DNA of 5,004 bases, from the NCBI GenBank assembly GCA_030672445.1, contig DAOVGK010000010.1, forward strand, positions 1 through 5,004. Direction: 5' to 3'. The notes beneath the pieces were generated by a model that was not told where the DNA came from, searched no databases, and saw nothing but the letters and a program-made list of their open reading frames with translations. The translations under genes and the position numbers were made by a program. Of the stretch, positions 1 to 5,004 are shown in pieces. Each line of letters opens with the position of its first letter. The stretch's first letter is position 1. The DNA is from Candidatus Aerophobota bacterium. Lineage in GTDB: Bacteria; Aerophobota; Aerophobia; Aerophobales; AE-B3A.

Positions 1-54
1 GCTACTCCTAATGGGCTTTATGGAATAAAAATTTTCTGTATTATCAGATTGCAT
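1..54 (-). CDS. Possible N-terminus of a divergent gene, running off the left edge
   Basis: An ATG at 54-52 on the minus strand opens a frame that stays open for 18 codons to the window edge (MQSDNTENFYSIKPIRSS). A TGA lies two codons upstream, so this is the first possible start in its frame. The main support is context: a near-consensus minus-strand promoter lies at 86-113, putting the expected transcript start near 79 and leaving a leader of about 25 bases. Against it, the sequence before the ATG (TGTGAGAA) is a poor Shine-Dalgarno, and 18 open codons can occur by chance. The product is not recognised and no function is proposed. Confidence 0.25.
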   Translation of the reverse strand, partial: MQSDNTENFYSIKPIRSS

Positions 55-85
55 TTCTCACAGTGCAAACTCTAGCTCGTTAAAT

Positions 86-113
86 ATTGTACCTCACGGC
101 AATTTTTTGTCAA
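86..113 (-). promoter_or_regulatory. Sigma70-like promoter firing leftwards
   Basis: On the minus strand TTGACA (113-108, perfect -35) is followed after 16 bases by TACAAT (91-86, five of six -10 matches). Transcription would start near 79 and run out of the left edge. It is divergent from the proC promoter about 300 bases away. The call is by consensus match only. Confidence 0.5.
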
Positions 114-415
114 TATCTCGATTTCTTTTTGCTTCTGTTGCTATAGTCCGGCGGGCTTTCGCCAAAAAATTAAAAAAGAATTAAAGAAATGAAAAAATGA
201 GAAAAAAACTAGATCCCCTACCCTATCGGCTTAATGAGTTAAAATTGGATCAATTTGTGTTGCATTAGCCTTGAAATCTTCTCAACAACCGACAAAAATC
301 AAGATACTCTGTGGTTGGTCAAGGGAATTCTCTTCTTGCCTAAGAGAGTCCAAATTTGGGGTCTCTTTTGGCTTATTTTAAGAGTTGATCAGCGTATTGT
401 ATCTTAACTGCCGTG
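114..415. other. Intergenic stretch between divergent promoters, no gene seen
   Basis: All six frames are broken by stops and no RNA gene or riboswitch fold is recognised. Three things can be seen. A small GC-rich island at 150-163 has arms GGCG and CGCC around a 6-base loop. It is followed by a strongly A-rich, purine-rich run at about 164-208. An imperfect inverted repeat lies at 342-367 and is listed separately. The spacing is unusually loose for this otherwise tightly packed window, so an unrecognised small RNA or decayed sequence is possible. Confidence 0.4.
342..378 (+). terminator. Imperfect inverted repeat with T-rich tail, possible terminator
   Basis: Arms AAGAGA (342-347) and TCTCTT (362-367) pair perfectly. 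After a G/G mismatch the inner 10-base palindrome CCAAATTTGG (350-359) extends the stem. On the plus strand the repeat is followed by an interrupted T-rich stretch (366-378); on the minus strand no T-tract follows. This would fit a weak rho-independent terminator for a plus-strand transcript ending just before the proC promoter, but no plus-strand gene is seen upstream. A protein-binding palindrome is equally possible. Confidence 0.3.
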
Positions 416-443
416 TTGACACACTGGTAGATTTGGTTATAGT
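416..443 (+). promoter_or_regulatory. Sigma70-like promoter of the proC operon
   Basis: TTGACA (416-421, perfect -35) is followed after 16 bases by TATAGT (438-443, five of six -10 matches). The predicted start is near 450, about 50 bases before the yggS-like leader frame and about 118 before the proC ATG. It is the best plus-strand promoter match in the left region and lies directly upstream of the operon. It was probably the promoter of an original yggS-proC operon (inference). Confidence 0.6.
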
Positions 444-502
444 AAGACTGCCTATTTAATGTGTATCTTCACTTTGTCTAGGAGTACTCTAGGAAAAAAG
501 TA

Positions 503-559
503 ATGAGGATAGCCTCTAACATACGAAAAGTTAGGGAGAAAATTGTAGAGAAAGGATAG
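503..559 (+). pseudogene. yggS: N-terminal remnant of yggS (PLP homeostasis protein), 18 codons
   Basis: An ATG at 503, preceded by AGGA (491-494) at an 8-base spacing, opens an 18-codon frame, MRIASNIRKVREKIVEKG, ended by TAG at 557-559. The pattern M-x-I-x-x-N-[IL]-x-x-[VI]-[RN]-[ED]-[KR]-I is how YggS/YlmE (PLPBP/PROSC) proteins begin; E. coli YggS and B. subtilis YlmE both start this way. yggS classically sits directly upstream of proC, so both position and sequence agree. The family is about 220-240 residues, so the fold, PLP lysine and phosphate-binding loop are all absent. The likeliest history is a deletion joining the head of yggS to the sequence just before proC. The stop overlaps a GTG (TAGTG), so a surviving leader peptide could couple translation to proC. 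A chance resemblance in 18 residues or an assembly deletion cannot be excluded. Confidence 0.55.
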
Positions 560-570
560 TGACTAGAATG
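551..570 (+). promoter_or_regulatory. Ribosome binding site that decides the proC start
   Basis: AAAGGA at 551-556 lies only 2 bases before the GTG at 559 but 11 bases before the ATG at 568. Spacing therefore favours ATG 568. The alternative GTG would add Met-Thr-Arg before the conserved Rossmann start, which the family does not need. Confidence 0.5.
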
Positions 571-1374
571 TTAAAAGAGAAAATCGGCTTCATTGGAGCA
601 GGCAGCATGGGATCAGCTTTAATTAGATTGATTCTAGAAAAGAGGTTAGTCTCTTCTAAGAATTTGTGGATTTGTGACAAGATTCCGGAAAAGCTTTCTT
701 CCTTTTCGGAAAGAGGAGTTAATACTTCAATCAAAATGAAACCGATGATAAAAAGAGTTGATGTTATACTCATAGCCGTCAAACCGCAGGACATTTCCAA
801 AGTTCTAGAAGACTTAAAAAATGAAATTCGACCTTCTCAACTTATAATTTCCATCGTTGCCGGGATTACCATCTCCTATATTAGGCAAGTGTTAAGTGAT
901 GAAATCCCGGTTGTTCGAGTTATGCCCAATGCGCCAGCTTTGATCGGAGAAGGAATATCAGCTATTTCCCCTTCCAGAGGTACAAGTATCGAGAATATTA
1001 AAATAGTAAAGGAAATTCTGCAAGCAGCCGGGGAGATAATAGAAGTCCCCGAAGAACTCCAGGACGCAGTAACAGGCTTAAGTGGAAGTGGACCGGCTTA
1101 TATCTATAGCCTGCTTCAGGGCCTAACTGAAGGGGGAATAAAGGTAGGACTCAGCAAGGAAGTAGCCTCAAGACTGGCTATACAGACTACTCTGGGAGCA
1201 GCAAAAATGGCTAAAGAAAGTGGAGTTTCTCTGGATGAACTTCGAAGATCGGTTGTCTCTCCTGGAGGCACTACCAGTGAGGGGCTTAAGGTTCTAGAAA
1301 AAGGAGGGTTCAAGAGCTGTCTTGTCCAGGCAGTAATTCGGGGTACAGAAAGAGCGAGAAAGCTAAGAAGATAG
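568..1374 (+). CDS. proC: Pyrroline-5-carboxylate reductase
   Basis: Cytosolic enzyme that reduces 1-pyrroline-5-carboxylate to L-proline with NAD(P)H, the last step of proline synthesis. The 268-residue product, counted from ATG 568, has the usual family length. Residues 7-15 are the Rossmann dinucleotide loop GFIGAGSMG. The motif VKP lies at 71-73 and VRVMPNAP at 116-123. The C-terminal all-helical dimer domain carries LSGSGPAY (171-178) and SPGGTT (231-236), the core of the P5CR signature that binds substrate. No key residue appears missing. The start could also be GTG at 559 (271 residues), which overlaps the stop of the yggS-like remnant, but ribosome-site spacing and family alignment favour the ATG. 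It is transcribed from the promoter at 416-443 and is followed after 15 bases by the DivIVA-domain gene. Proline is itself an osmolyte, so the gene may relate loosely to the solute cassette on the other strand (inference). Confidence 0.96.
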   Translation: MLKEKIGFIGAGSMGSALIRLILEKRLVSSKNLWICDKIPEKLSSFSERGVNTSIKMKPMIKRVDVILIAVKPQDISKVLEDLKNEIRPSQLIISIVAGITISYIRQVLSDEIPVVRVMPNAPALIGEGISAISPSRGTSIENIKIVKEILQAAGEIIEVPEELQDAVTGLSGSGPAYIYSLLQGLTEGGIKVGLSKEVASRLAIQTTLGAAKMAKESGVSLDELRRSVVSPGGTTSEGLKVLEKGGFKSCLVQAVIRGTERARKLRR

Positions 1375-1389
1375 ACAAGGAAAAAAGCT

Positions 1390-1950
1390 ATGACCATAGA
1401 TCCTTCTGAAATTGAGAAAAAGAAATTTGAGCTTTCCTTTAGAGGATATAACCAAAGAGAGGTAAATGAATTCTTAAGGGAGATAAAAAAGGACTATGAG
1501 CAGCTTCTGAAAAGAAATAAAGCCTTATCGGAAGAGCTAGATCAAACAAAAAAAGAGTTAGAAAAGTATAATTTAAGAGGAGAAAGACTGGAAGAAGCTC
1601 TGATCTCAGCCCAAAGAAGTGCCAGACTAATCACTGAAAGTAGCCAGGAAAGAGCTAAATTAATCATCGAGGAGGCAGAATTAAAAGCTAAAAAAAGTCT
1701 GGAGAAAAGTGAGGAAAAACTAGGGAAACTAAAAGAGGAGATTGTCAAACTAGAGGGACAAAAAAAGCTCTTTCTTACCAAACTAAGATCTCTAATTATG
1801 GCTCATTCCGAACTATTAGAATTTTATGAAGAACCACCAGTAGAAAAAAAGACCAAAGAAGACACCAGTCCCCCTCTCCCCAAAGAAAATCCCCCACCCT
1901 TCTCTTTCCGAGAAACTTCCCCAGAAGGAATCCTCTTTGAGGAGGAGTAG
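1390..1950 (+). CDS. DivIVA-domain coiled-coil protein
   Basis: Likely a membrane-curvature-sensing scaffold that gathers division or polar-growth proteins at septa and poles, acting on the cytoplasmic face of the membrane. The 186-residue product begins with the DivIVA N-domain, and FRGY falls at residues 17-20. The Phe17/Arg18 pair, which in B. subtilis DivIVA inserts into and binds the membrane, thus sits at the same positions. The next motif is REVNEFLREI (22-31). A long Lys/Glu-rich coiled coil follows to about residue 140. The tail from about 148 is Pro- and acid-rich (PPVEKK, SPPLPKENPPP) and looks disordered. There is no signal peptide or membrane helix. AAGGA at 1377-1381 lies 8 bases before the ATG. 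The gene is co-directional with proC and presumably in its operon. In many bacteria this position follows sepF/yggT; neither is between them here. The DivIVA family is clear; which division or growth role it has is not. Confidence 0.88.
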   Translation: MTIDPSEIEKKKFELSFRGYNQREVNEFLREIKKDYEQLLKRNKALSEELDQTKKELEKYNLRGERLEEALISAQRSARLITESSQERAKLIIEEAELKAKKSLEKSEEKLGKLKEEIVKLEGQKKLFLTKLRSLIMAHSELLEFYEEPPVEKKTKEDTSPPLPKENPPPFSFRETSPEGILFEEE

Positions 1951-1958
1951 GCAAATTA

Positions 1959-3197
1959 TTAGCTAAGCAAGCCTTTCAGATAATCCTGGTAGATAGCCTC
2001 CCAGGAAAACTTGGATACCGCCCGTCTAAACATAAGGTAAGTTGGCTGAGTAGTGAGGGACTCTATTATTTGTCTGGCAATACGAGAAGGCTCATCATCC
2101 AGTTTAAAAAGCAAGGCCTTATCTTTGGCAATTTCTGATAGCGGCGGTATGTCGCTGCAAGTAATGGGCAGTTTCATTGCCGCTGCCTCTAAAAGTGGAA
2201 TTCCGAAGCCCTCCTGGGAAGAAGTAATCAGTAATAGATCAGAGATCCGGTAAAGATCTTGTAGCTCTCGATAGCCAATCTCTAGTCCATACTTGTTCTT
2301 CAAGTCGCTGATGAAAAGAACATTATCCTTAAGCTCCATTTTTTCTACCAGATCGTGCAAGTAACGGTAATATTTCTTTGAGGTGGAATTATGGGGATCG
2401 GAGGGGGCAGTTATTAGCAGTTTACATTTTTTACCTGAGGCAGCTAGCTCTTTCGTTATCTTGATGGCTAACTCATAATTTTTCCTCTTGACGATTCTGG
2501 AGGGAAAGAGCATAACCAGATCGTCATCAAAAATCCTCTTGTCACAAGCCATTTTCCATACGGGATCCGAGATTCTTAAGAACGACTTTATATCTATGCC
2601 ATTGGGAATGACTCTAATTAGATTCTCTGAGACACCAAATAACTCGGAAAGCTGCTTTTTTCTCCACTGCGAGATGGCAATGTAAGTAGCATTTTGGTTA
2701 AACTTTCTTAAGAGGGACCAGGGATACTGACTCAGGTCTCCAACGTCATAATCCGGATTCATCAAGGTAGCATCGTGACACCACAGATAAAACCTTATCT
2801 TGTGGTGAAGTTCATCGATAATCTCATCCAAAACTGAGGTTAAAGCAAGGTTAAAATGCATAGTCATGACATTATGTATCAGGCAGATATTAACCTCTTC
2901 CAGGGAATGTTTAATCTTAGGATAAATGATCCTCCTTAATCTCTGGAAACGCTCTGAAACGATACCTTGCTTCAACTCTTCTGCTACGACTTTATTTTCT
3001 GGCCAGCCTGATCCAATTTCAGAGACAAGGTCTATCTGGATACTCTTGTGTCTAGTTTCGCCTTTGGCGGTGATGATCTTTATTCTGCACCCATTCTTAG
3101 CCAGAATTTCAGCATGTCCCTTTATGATAAACTCCACTCCCCCTATCACCGGAGGATAAGAGTAGTGCAGGATGGCTACCTTCTTTCCAGAAATCAT
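1959..3197 (-). CDS. GT4-family glycosyltransferase, probably acting on glucosylglycerate
   Basis: A 412-residue GT-B retaining glycosyltransferase transferring a sugar from an NDP-sugar donor, cytosolic, with no membrane helix. The N-terminal acceptor domain begins with SYPPVIGGVE (13-22), the glycine-rich loop of GT4 enzymes, and carries HDA at 141-143. The C-terminal donor domain starts near PNGID (198-202). It has SRIVKRKN (233-240), with the Arg/Lys that bind donor phosphates, and EGFGIPLLE (329-337), the E-x7-E motif. All key residues seem present. It is the last gene of the minus-strand operon: its ATG overlaps the phosphatase stop (ATGA, 3194-3197), with AAAGG at 3210-3206 as ribosome site. 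Next to gpgS and a phosphatase, a mannosylglucosylglycerate synthase-like role (mannose onto glucosylglycerate or its phosphate) is the best inference. GT4 specificity cannot be read from motifs; it could equally extend a glycan starter. Confidence 0.85.
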   Translation of the reverse strand: MISGKKVAILHYSYPPVIGGVEFIIKGHAEILAKNGCRIKIITAKGETRHKSIQIDLVSEIGSGWPENKVVAEELKQGIVSERFQRLRRIIYPKIKHSLEEVNICLIHNVMTMHFNLALTSVLDEIIDELHHKIRFYLWCHDATLMNPDYDVGDLSQYPWSLLRKFNQNATYIAISQWRKKQLSELFGVSENLIRVIPNGIDIKSFLRISDPVWKMACDKRIFDDDLVMLFPSRIVKRKNYELAIKITKELAASGKKCKLLITAPSDPHNSTSKKYYRYLHDLVEKMELKDNVLFISDLKNKYGLEIGYRELQDLYRISDLLLITSSQEGFGIPLLEAAAMKLPITCSDIPPLSEIAKDKALLFKLDDEPSRIARQIIESLTTQPTYLMFRRAVSKFSWEAIYQDYLKGLLS

Positions 3198-3748
3198 AAG
3201 GAAAACCTTTCAATTTGGGCAATCTCGGGTAGTTTTCGCCATAGTAGATTAAGGCGACTGTCGCTGTTCAAGATTAATTTTATTAAGGCATTGATAACTT
3301 TGTGAGCGACTATTACTCCCGTTCCTTCTCCAGGGAGAATATTTTCAGTCCAGAACTGCCTCGCTCTTTGGAATGCCTCCCTCACACTCTCCCCTCTTGG
3401 AGGTGTAACTGAAGTAGGATCTTTTTCCCATCTTGAGTAAAGATCCGGATATAACCTCCTTGCTTCCGAGGTCTTCATTCCCTCCCATTTCCCCTGCCTA
3501 AGCTCATCTAGCCTTTTGTCGGTCAGGACTTCCAATTTATGAAGCTTAGCTATCTTAATAGCAGTATCAAGAGCGCGGGAAAGCCTACTGGAATAAATAT
3601 AATGAATGACTGTATGAGAGAGTCTCGCGGCAATATCTCTTGCTTGCTCTTTTCCCCGCTCATTTAAAGGGATATCAACTCCTCCTTGGATTCTATTTTC
3701 TCGGTTCCAGTTGGTTTCGCCGTGCCGCACTAAAATTACTCTCTTCAA
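3194..3748 (-). CDS. Histidine phosphatase (phosphoglycerate mutase-like), candidate glucosyl-3-phosphoglycerate phosphatase
   Basis: A 184-residue cytosolic member of the histidine phosphatase superfamily. The RHGET motif at residues 8-12 supplies the nucleophile His9. Arg58 follows in YSSRLSRAL (52-60). The general acid is probably Glu82 in LDELRQGKWEG (80-90), and the second catalytic His is His149. The His149 context is VAHKVINAL rather than the commoner SHGG form. Its place between gpgS and a glycosyltransferase, with both junctions overlapping, suggests it removes phosphate from glucosyl-3-phosphoglycerate to give glucosylglycerate. Mycobacterial GpgP is a histidine phosphatase of this superfamily, which supports the idea; mannosyl-3-phosphoglycerate phosphatase is by contrast a HAD enzyme. 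The start is TTG at 3748, overlapping the gpgS stop (TTGA), with a strong AGGAGG five bases upstream. Alternatives are a general sugar-phosphate phosphatase or a phosphatase acting on a mannosylated product. Family is certain, substrate inferred. Confidence 0.88.
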   Translation of the reverse strand: MKRVILVRHGETNWNRENRIQGGVDIPLNERGKEQARDIAARLSHTVIHYIYSSRLSRALDTAIKIAKLHKLEVLTDKRLDELRQGKWEGMKTSEARRLYPDLYSRWEKDPTSVTPPRGESVREAFQRARQFWTENILPGEGTGVIVAHKVINALIKLILNSDSRLNLLWRKLPEIAQIERFSL

Positions 3749-4716
3749 TTTGTCCTCCTGCGTCGATATTGCTTCACAGTGATCATAGGGGGTCTTTCGA
3801 TGAAGGAAAATCTTTCTTTTTTCAAAAAGATATCTTCTCCTCGTCTCTTGACCAACTCAAACTCATTAGAGGTTACTTTTTTGAAAGCCACAAGATCTTG
3901 CTCCTGCAGTCTGGCGAAAAAGGTGTGCAGGATGGCAAACGACATCTTACCCAGAGCAGCTAACCTCTGGTGTCTGTGGACTCTTTTATCTAGATCTACC
4001 TGTGCTAAACCTTTCAGCCCACATTTTTCATAAATATCTATAAGCAGACCTATTTCTACTCCATAGCCGACCCGGAAAGGAACCGCCTCCAGAATCTCTC
4101 TTCTGCCGGCATATTCACCTGATAAGGGCTGCATAAAACCGCATAATTCTGGATAAAAATTAGCTAAAAGAGGTCTTGCTAAGATTTCGGTAACTCTTCC
4201 CCCACCTGAGGATCTCATCTTATTTCCGAGCACCAAAGGTCTCTCATAGAAGGCCTTGACGTATTTAAGATGATCGTATTCTAAAAGTGGTCCCACCGTC
4301 CCATAAACAAATTTGGGATGAATATTCTTAATGTCGGCATCTATCCAGACGATGATGTCCCCTTCCAGAACATAAAGGCTTTTCCAAAGATTTTCCCCTT
4401 TACCTCTGATACTTCCAAACTCTGGAAGGCAATCATCGGCCAGATAAACCTTAGCTCCGGCCTCCCGGGCTAATTCCCTGGTTCTATCAGTGGAACCGCT
4501 ATCCATGACCACGATCTCGTCTATCAAAGGATACTCCATCTGTAGCTTCCCCTTTATTACATTGATCTCCTGGGCGACCGTCTCCTCCTCATTCAATGTC
4601 GGAAAAGCTAAGCTAATTCTAAGATTCTTCTTTTTCTTCAGCTCAACCAACCGGCTTATGTTAGAAAAAGAAGAATGATGATAAGTATTGGTCTTAATCC
4701 ATTCATCTATTTTCAT
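3745..4716 (-). CDS. gpgS: Glucosyl-3-phosphoglycerate synthase (GT81)
   Basis: GT-A glycosyltransferase that transfers glucose from an NDP-glucose (GDP- or UDP-) to D-3-phosphoglycerate, the first step to glucosylglycerate, in the cytosol. Counted from ATG 4716 the product has 323 residues. It opens MKIDEWIKTNTYHHSSF, typical of the family. The nucleotide-binding start is AFPTLNEEE (37-45), then MDSGSTDRT (71-79). The metal-binding DAD is at 126-128. The acceptor loop SSGGGRVTE lies at 169-177, GYGVEIGLLID at 217-227, and RVHRHQ at 245-250 holds the family's metal-coordinating histidine region. An upstream GTG at 4737 would add seven residues, but it touches AAGG with no spacer and lies outside the conserved start. 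ATG 4716 in turn has only a weak ribosome site, so the start is uncertain. It heads a three-gene operon and its stop overlaps the phosphatase start. Mannosyl-3-phosphoglycerate synthase (GT55) is less likely given these motifs. Confidence 0.92.
   Translation of the reverse strand: MKIDEWIKTNTYHHSSFSNISRLVELKKKKNLRISLAFPTLNEEETVAQEINVIKGKLQMEYPLIDEIVVMDSGSTDRTRELAREAGAKVYLADDCLPEFGSIRGKGENLWKSLYVLEGDIIVWIDADIKNIHPKFVYGTVGPLLEYDHLKYVKAFYERPLVLGNKMRSSGGGRVTEILARPLLANFYPELCGFMQPLSGEYAGRREILEAVPFRVGYGVEIGLLIDIYEKCGLKGLAQVDLDKRVHRHQRLAALGKMSFAILHTFFARLQEQDLVAFKKVTSNEFELVKRRGEDIFLKKERFSFIERPPMITVKQYRRRRTN
3746..3759 (-). promoter_or_regulatory. Consensus AGGAGG site fixing a TTG start
   Basis: On the minus strand AGGAGG (3759-3754) is followed by five bases and TTG (3748-3746). 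The site lies inside the last codons of gpgS and supports the TTG as the true start of the phosphatase gene: the RHGET motif begins at residue 8, as the family expects. Confidence 0.7.
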
Positions 4717-4811
4717 TGTTCTTAGTTTATAATACACCTTCCCTCTAAATATTTTAGCCTCGGAATATCTCTATCATCCGTAACAGCAAGTAAAAAGTCA
4801 GATTTATCCTC

Positions 4812-4839
4812 ATTATACTACCTTTGCATAAAAAGACAA
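4812..4839 (-). promoter_or_regulatory. Candidate promoter of the gpgS operon
   Basis: On the minus strand TTGTCT (4839-4834, four of six -35 matches) is followed after 16 bases by a perfect TATAAT (4817-4812). Transcription would start near 4805, giving a leader of about 90 bases before the gpgS ATG. That leader contains CTAAA-ATA-TTTAG (4757-4745), a 13-base inverted repeat that could be an operator or just AT-rich chance. Confidence 0.5.
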
Positions 4840-5004
4840 TTAGCTTTGATCATACTATAGAGAAAGCTTGAAGATCATATTTTAACCGGTGTGTGCCTTG
4901 ATAATACCAGAAAAATGTTAGTATTCAAGAGATTTATACGCGTATCGAGGGACTTTCCCCGAAGGAGCCTTATATCAGCCACCTTAACGAGTCTTCGAGT
5001 TGAG
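4840..5004. other. Right-edge region, no confident gene
   Basis: Two frames run through this stretch and off the edge, one on each strand, so neither can be trusted. On the minus strand a frame is open from the window edge to TGA at 4877-4875 (42 codons). On the plus strand a frame is open from 4861, with its ATG at 4915 (MLVFKRFIRVSRD...) and no good ribosome site. Neither product is recognised. The minus frame continues with few stops to 4722, described under findings. Confidence 0.3.

Noticed and set aside
142..166. GC-rich hairpin with GGC-GAAA-GCC on the minus strand, faintly like part of a GEMM (c-di-GMP) riboswitch
   Set aside because: The rest of the riboswitch core is absent in the flanking A/T-rich sequence, and no downstream gene on that strand is close enough in a suitable transcript.
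478..493. Palindrome GAGTACTC with flanking CTAG repeats in the proC leader
   Set aside because: Only 8 bases are perfectly symmetric; too short to call an operator or a terminator.
1116..1397. Long minus-strand open frame antisense to proC
   Set aside because: It lies wholly over well-conserved proC codons and has no recognisable motif; a shadow of the real gene.
1959..1966. TTAGCTAA palindrome at the convergent junction
   Set aside because: Eight bases including the GT4 stop codon; expected by chance in AT-rich sequence.
3640..4033. Plus-strand open frames antisense to gpgS and the phosphatase gene
   Set aside because: They overlap clearly conserved enzyme motifs on the minus strand and show no family features of their own.
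4915..5004. Plus-strand frame from ATG 4915 open to the window edge (30 codons)
   Set aside because: No good ribosome site, no promoter match, no recognised product, and the opposite strand is open over the same bases.

Overview
The window reads as a compact stretch of an AT-rich bacterial chromosome. Start signals are Shine-Dalgarno type, sigma70-like promoters are visible, and genes are tightly packed with 4-base overlaps. No gene fixes the phylum. Lys/Glu-rich proteins, a DivIVA-type protein beside proC and a glucosylglycerate cassette would fit an anaerobic or thermophilic Gram-positive-like lineage or a candidate phylum. That placement is inference.

Left end (1-502): about 500 bases without a convincing complete gene. 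A minus-strand promoter (TTGACA/TACAAT) fires out of the left edge, possibly serving a gene that starts at 54. A plus-strand promoter (TTGACA/TATAGT, 416-443) fires towards proC. Between them lie an A-rich purine run and an imperfect inverted repeat followed by T-rich sequence.

Plus-strand operon (503-1950): the promoter is followed by an 18-codon frame with its own ribosome binding site. Its product resembles the first residues of YggS/YlmE (PLP homeostasis protein), the usual gene just upstream of proC. It stops at once, so it looks like the amputated head of yggS. Next come proC (pyrroline-5-carboxylate reductase, last step of proline synthesis) and, 15 bases later, a DivIVA-domain coiled-coil protein of cell division or polar growth.

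Minus-strand operon (4716 down to 1959): gpgS (glucosyl-3-phosphoglycerate synthase), a histidine-phosphatase (phosphoglycerate mutase-like) gene, and a GT4 glycosyltransferase. Each overlaps the next by four bases. The simplest reading is a pathway: NDP-glucose plus 3-phosphoglycerate gives glucosyl-3-phosphoglycerate, which is dephosphorylated to glucosylglycerate. The GT4 enzyme may then extend this, for example to mannosylglucosylglycerate. These are compatible solutes or starter units for polysaccharides. A promoter candidate lies at 4812-4839.

The two operons converge with 8 bases between stop codons. The right end (4840-5004) has no confident gene, although one minus-strand frame carries few stops and may be a decayed or partial gene.
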